Of a stretch of DNA of 8,806 bases, positions 6,238 to 8,806 are shown piece after piece. The translations under genes and the position numbers were made by a program. Source of the stretch: Methylococcaceae bacterium (GTDB taxonomy: Bacteria; Pseudomonadota; Gammaproteobacteria; Methylococcales; Methylomonadaceae); contig JABFST010000303.1 of the NCBI GenBank assembly GCA_013140465.1, positions 1-8,806 on the forward strand. The letters run 5' to 3'. The first letter of the stretch is position 1; every line of letters starts with the position of its first letter. The notes under the pieces are model-generated. The model had not been told where the DNA came from. It saw only the letters and a list, made by a program, of their open reading frames with translations, and did not search any database.

Positions 6238-6285
6238 GGAAATAAGGCATCGAAATAAGGATGGTATACATGGCGACTTATTTCC
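6238..6285. repeat. Short direct and inverted repeats (GAAATAAGG)
   Basis: GAAATAAGG occurs at 6239-6247 and again at 6252-6260, 13 bp apart. GGAAATAAG (6238-6246) is also exactly complementary to CTTATTTCC (6277-6285). Three copies of one motif within 48 bases could be a regulator binding array or a decayed element. No gene start follows closely. Confidence 0.35.
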
Positions 6286-6615
6286 AAGCACTTAACAGTG
6301 TCAGCGGGTCGAAGACGATGACATCCTTAACGACTTGTGACAAATAAAACGGTGTAAACGTCTAACCCACCTACGCAAACCCGACACAAATTTTATTTAT
6401 ACCTCAACATGGGCTTTAAAACATTTTTCAGGGTAGGCAAGCTTAAATTTGCACTTTGCCGCTTTATTATGGTCTAGGCTGGCAGTGCCTAGCGTCCGTA
6501 TATTCTCTAACGAGGCGCGTCGGTGCCCTCTTTATCAGATGGACTTAAGCAACGTTATGCCCGACCGATTCCTGCGCCGACACCTCACCCTAGAGTGACT
6601 TCGTTGGCAAGACGT

Positions 6616-6645
6616 TTGGGAGCGTTAAACCTTTATATTTATAAG
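6616..6645 (+). promoter_or_regulatory. Candidate sigma-70 promoter of the ribA run
   Basis: TTGGGA (6616-6621, 4/6 to the -35) is followed at 18 bp by TATAAG (6640-6645, 5/6 to the -10). Transcription would start at about 6652, only a few bases before the ribA ATG at 6656. That fits the absence of any Shine-Dalgarno sequence there and would give a leaderless mRNA. Pattern match only. Confidence 0.3.
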
Positions 6646-6655
6646 ACTGCTAAAA

Positions 6656-7315
6656 ATGCCCGAACCTATCGTTTCCCGACTTGCCACCGCCCGCATTCCT
6701 ACCGCCTATGGCGATTTTCAACTCTGCTATTACAGCAATACCTTAGACCACAAAGAACACTTGGCTTTTTACATGGGAGCTGTCACTGATGCGCATGATG
6801 TGTTGGTGCGCATACATTCCGAATGTTTTACTGGCGATGTGTTGGGTTCTCTGCGCTGCGATTGTGGCGAACAATTGGACCGTTCTTTACAATTGATTGC
6901 CGCCCAAGGTACTGGCGTATTGGTCTATTTGCGCCAAGAAGGCCGAGGGATAGGTTTGATGCAAAAACTGATGGCTTATAATCTGCAAGATCAAGGCTAT
7001 GACACCGTAGATGCCAACTTGTTATTGGGGCATGGTGCAGACGAACGCGATTATTCGCTGGCGGCACGCATTTTGGAAGATTTAGGCGTGAAATCGGTCA
7101 GGCTGATGACCAACAACCCGTTGAAAATAAGCGCGATGCAAGCCGAAGGCATACAGGTACATGCTCGCGTACCCTTGGAAATGGCGGTCAATGCCGATAA
7201 CCAAGGCTATTTGCTGACCAAAGCCCAACGTATGAACCACTTGTTGCAGTTTCCGCACTTTTCGCCAGCCGTCAAACCTGATAGCGTAGCCTATGACCGT
7301 TCATCAGCAGATTGA
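6656..7315 (+). CDS. ribA: GTP cyclohydrolase II
   Basis: RibA opens the GTP ring, releasing formate and pyrophosphate, to give 2,5-diamino-6-ribosylamino-4(3H)-pyrimidinone 5'-phosphate, the first committed intermediate of riboflavin and related compounds. The 219-residue protein is the stand-alone form, without a RibB (DHBP synthase) domain. The zinc-binding cysteines are C57, C68 and C70 in SECFTGDVLGSLRCDCGEQL. The GTP site has LRQEGRGIGL (92-101), Y108, and D129/R131 in GADERDY, which line up with E. coli D126/R128 at a constant offset of three. NNPLKI (153-158) is also conserved. The frame upstream is closed by a stop at 6626, so ATG 6656 is the start; no Shine-Dalgarno sequence is visible. 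Its 3' end overlaps the next gene by 23 bases. Function is secure; whether it serves riboflavin or a side pathway is open. Confidence 0.95.
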   Translation: MPEPIVSRLATARIPTAYGDFQLCYYSNTLDHKEHLAFYMGAVTDAHDVLVRIHSECFTGDVLGSLRCDCGEQLDRSLQLIAAQGTGVLVYLRQEGRGIGLMQKLMAYNLQDQGYDTVDANLLLGHGADERDYSLAARILEDLGVKSVRLMTNNPLKISAMQAEGIQVHARVPLEMAVNADNQGYLLTKAQRMNHLLQFPHFSPAVKPDSVAYDRSSAD

Positions 7316-8012
7316 ATATTGGCTAAACGCCCATAAAATCGCCAACAAATCCGCACAACGGCCTTTCGTCACCTTAAGTTATGCGCAAAGCTGGGACGGC
7401 AGCATTACCACGCGCAGCGGAGCCACCTTGGCCTTAAGCGGCACCGAAGCCACTCGGCTTACCCACCACTTGCGTAGTTTGCATGATGGTATTTTGGTCG
7501 GCATAGGCACGGTCTTAACCGACGACCCTCAGCTCACCGTCCGCGATTGGCCTGGTGCCAATCCACAAGCTATTGTTTTAGATAGCCAATTGCGGATGCC
7601 GCCAACGGCACGGCTATGCCAACATGCGGATAAAAGTTGCTGGATTTTAACGTGCGTGAATGAAGGGCCTGCGTATGGCAGCCACGTTGAGGTCATCACG
7701 CTAGCCCGCGATGCCGAAGCGCGGGTCAATTTATCGGAAGCCTTGGCGGTGCTCTGGGATAAAGGCATTAAAATGTTGATGGTGGAAGGCGGCAGCGAAG
7801 TGATTACCGCGTTTTTAAAAGCCCAGCTGGCCGATGCACTGGTACTGACGATTGCCCCTACCTTAGTCGGCGGCTACAAAGGCGTAGGTCATTTGGGCAT
7901 CAACAGCAAAAGCCACATGCCGCAAATCCGCCAGTTACACACCCAAATGCTGGGCGACGATGTCATCATGTGGGGAAACTTGCACTTTCACCAACAACTC
8001 GCGCCATGCTAG
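7293..8012 (+). CDS. Stand-alone RibD C-terminal-type reductase (diaminopyrimidine/DHFR-like fold)
   Basis: A 239-residue protein matching the RibD_C family, NADPH-dependent reductases of the 5-amino-6-(5-phosphoribosylamino)uracil type with a dihydrofolate reductase-like fold. Visible hallmarks are RPFVTLSYAQSWDGSI (23-38), HDGILVGIGTVLTDDPQLTVR (64-84), AIVLDSQLRMP (93-103), the nucleotide-binding MLMVEGGSEV (161-170) and the late IAPTLVGG (187-194). The N-terminal cytidine-deaminase-like zinc domain of bifunctional RibD is absent, so this is only the reductase half. ATG 7293 lies inside the end of ribA (23-base overlap), and the next gene starts in ATGCTAG at its stop, so all three genes are probably translated by coupling. 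The substrate may be the RibA product or a derivative. The family is certain; the exact substrate is inferred. Confidence 0.88.
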   Translation: MTVHQQIEYWLNAHKIANKSAQRPFVTLSYAQSWDGSITTRSGATLALSGTEATRLTHHLRSLHDGILVGIGTVLTDDPQLTVRDWPGANPQAIVLDSQLRMPPTARLCQHADKSCWILTCVNEGPAYGSHVEVITLARDAEARVNLSEALAVLWDKGIKMLMVEGGSEVITAFLKAQLADALVLTIAPTLVGGYKGVGHLGINSKSHMPQIRQLHTQMLGDDVIMWGNLHFHQQLAPC

Positions 8013-8806
8013 CCCAGCAACTTTGGTTTACCCGCCCTAGGCAAATTGACATCCGTGAACACGCCTTGCCGTCCCTAGAGGCAGGGCAAGTCATGGTTAA
8101 AACCGAGTGTTCTGCCATTAGTGCCGGGACTGAAATGCTGGTGTATCGGGGACAACTGCCAACGGATATGAGCTTAGATGCCACCCTAGAAGCCTTGCGC
8201 CAGCCGCCGACTTACCCCTTAGCTTACGGTTATGCCTGTGTGGGCCGCATTGTGCAATGTGGGCTAGGCGTGGATAGCCGATGGCAGGATCAACGGGTGT
8301 TTGCCTTCCAGCCCCATGCCAGCCACTTTATTGCAACACCGCTGCAACTCATCCCCCTACCGGATGACATAGAAGCTGAAGCGGCGGTGTTTTTGGCAAA
8401 TATGGAAACGGCGGTCAATTTGGTGTTGGACGGCAATCCTGCGTTGGGTGAGCGAGTCGTCGTGCTGGGATTGGGCATAGTCGGGCTGTTAGTTTCGGCT
8501 TTGTTGGCGCAATTTCCTTTAGCCCACTTGTATGGGCTGGATACTTGGGCCGAACGGCGTGCGCGTGCCTTGCAACAAGGTGTGCATCAGGTTTTCGATC
8601 CCCATTCAGAGGCTCAGATTGCCGAATTAACACAAGCGTTGCATTTGCCCGCCAGTGTGTCGGCAGCCTCTGACAGTGGCGCCGATTTAATCTACGAAGT
8701 GAGCGGCGTACCTGAAGCCTTAAATTTGGCTATCGAGCTATGCAGCTATTCGGGGCGTATAGTCTTGGGCAGTTGGTATGGCAATAAAGTCGCGCCCCAG
8801 CAATTG
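8006..8806 (+). CDS. MDR-family (zinc-alcohol-dehydrogenase-like) oxidoreductase, 3' end missing
   Basis: The frame is open from ATG 8006 to the window edge (267 codons visible), overlapping the reductase stop in ATGCTAG. The N-terminal GroES-like domain (about 1-120) includes CSAISAGTEMLVYRG. The Rossmann domain carries VVVLGLGIVG, with the GxGxxG motif at 155-160 and an acidic residue at the end of the next strand (D179), which usually favours NAD over NADP. It resembles the COG1063 branch with a SAGTE motif (BchC-like dehydrogenases) rather than classical alcohol dehydrogenase. The catalytic zinc ligands are absent: Ser39 stands where GICGTD has Cys, GYA (75-77) replaces GHE, and the four-Cys structural lobe is missing. 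Its substrate is unknown; its position suggests it acts in the same pathway as the two upstream genes. Confidence 0.85.
   Translation, partial: MLAQQLWFTRPRQIDIREHALPSLEAGQVMVKTECSAISAGTEMLVYRGQLPTDMSLDATLEALRQPPTYPLAYGYACVGRIVQCGLGVDSRWQDQRVFAFQPHASHFIATPLQLIPLPDDIEAEAAVFLANMETAVNLVLDGNPALGERVVVLGLGIVGLLVSALLAQFPLAHLYGLDTWAERRARALQQGVHQVFDPHSEAQIAELTQALHLPASVSAASDSGADLIYEVSGVPEALNLAIELCSYSGRIVLGSWYGNKVAPQQL

Larger units (their letters stand above)
6094..6655. other. Intergenic region upstream of ribA, no gene or FMN riboswitch recognised
   Basis: No frame here has convincing coding features. I looked for the conserved FMN riboswitch (RFN) segments often found before riboflavin genes and found none. 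A short hairpin is visible: CTAGGC (6474-6479) with GCCTAG (6487-6492), 7-base loop. A GTG frame starting at 6523 (GAGG seven bases upstream) runs into ribA in another frame for 88 codons; it resembles no family and is probably accidental, though a leader peptide cannot be excluded. The short repeats at 6238-6285 and the promoter candidate at 6616-6645 are listed separately. Confidence 0.5.

Noticed and set aside
6605..6620. Sigma-54-like site TGGCAA-N5-TTGGG before ribA
   Set aside because: The invariant GC of the -12 element is GG here, so it should not function as a sigma-54 promoter.
6094..6655. FMN riboswitch before ribA
   Set aside because: The conserved RFN sequence blocks are not present.
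6523..6789. GTG-initiated 88-codon frame overlapping ribA
   Set aside because: More than half of it is the shadow of ribA. The unique part resembles no family despite a passable GAGG upstream.

Overview
The window reads as a chromosomal segment of a Gram-negative bacterium, most likely a gammaproteobacterium. This rests on the sigma-54-type two-component pair, the E. coli-length ProA and the Sec-type signal peptide; the exact lineage cannot be fixed from sequence alone (a methanotroph-like genome is only an impression). All recognisable genes are on the + strand.

Layout. (1) 2-1470: the last 36 codons of a sensor histidine kinase, overlapping a full NtrC-class response regulator (receiver, sigma-54 AAA+ and Fis-type HTH). 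(2) 1545-1836: a 276-bp transposase-less element with 12-bp terminal inverted repeats and a perfect 8-bp target duplication. Inside are five 20-bp repeats, an 18-bp perfect inverted repeat and four exact 24-bp repeats. It lies just upstream of (3) proA (1864-3117), the glutamate-5-semialdehyde dehydrogenase of proline synthesis. (4) 3118-4011: about 0.9 kb without a convincing gene. It holds a possible small broken reading frame behind a very strong Shine-Dalgarno sequence, a candidate terminator, a pseudoknot-like stretch and a set of nested inverted repeats around a 28-bp perfect palindrome. (5) 4012-6027: a secreted beta-propeller protein. Ten bases after its stop is a second, 48-bp palindromic element with its own 8-bp target duplication and a terminus 10/12 identical to that of the first. 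(6) 6094-6655: intergenic, with short repeats and a candidate promoter. (7) 6656-8806: an overlapping run of ribA (GTP cyclohydrolase II), a stand-alone RibD C-terminal-type reductase and the start of an MDR-family dehydrogenase that lacks the zinc-ligand residues; the last gene runs off the window.

The two most interesting signals are the two related mini-elements, whose GTA... ends and 8-bp duplications fit an IS66-type mobilising transposase, and the ribA/RibD_C/MDR run, which looks like a dedicated GTP-derived pyrimidine, flavin or pterin pathway rather than the ordinary riboflavin operon.
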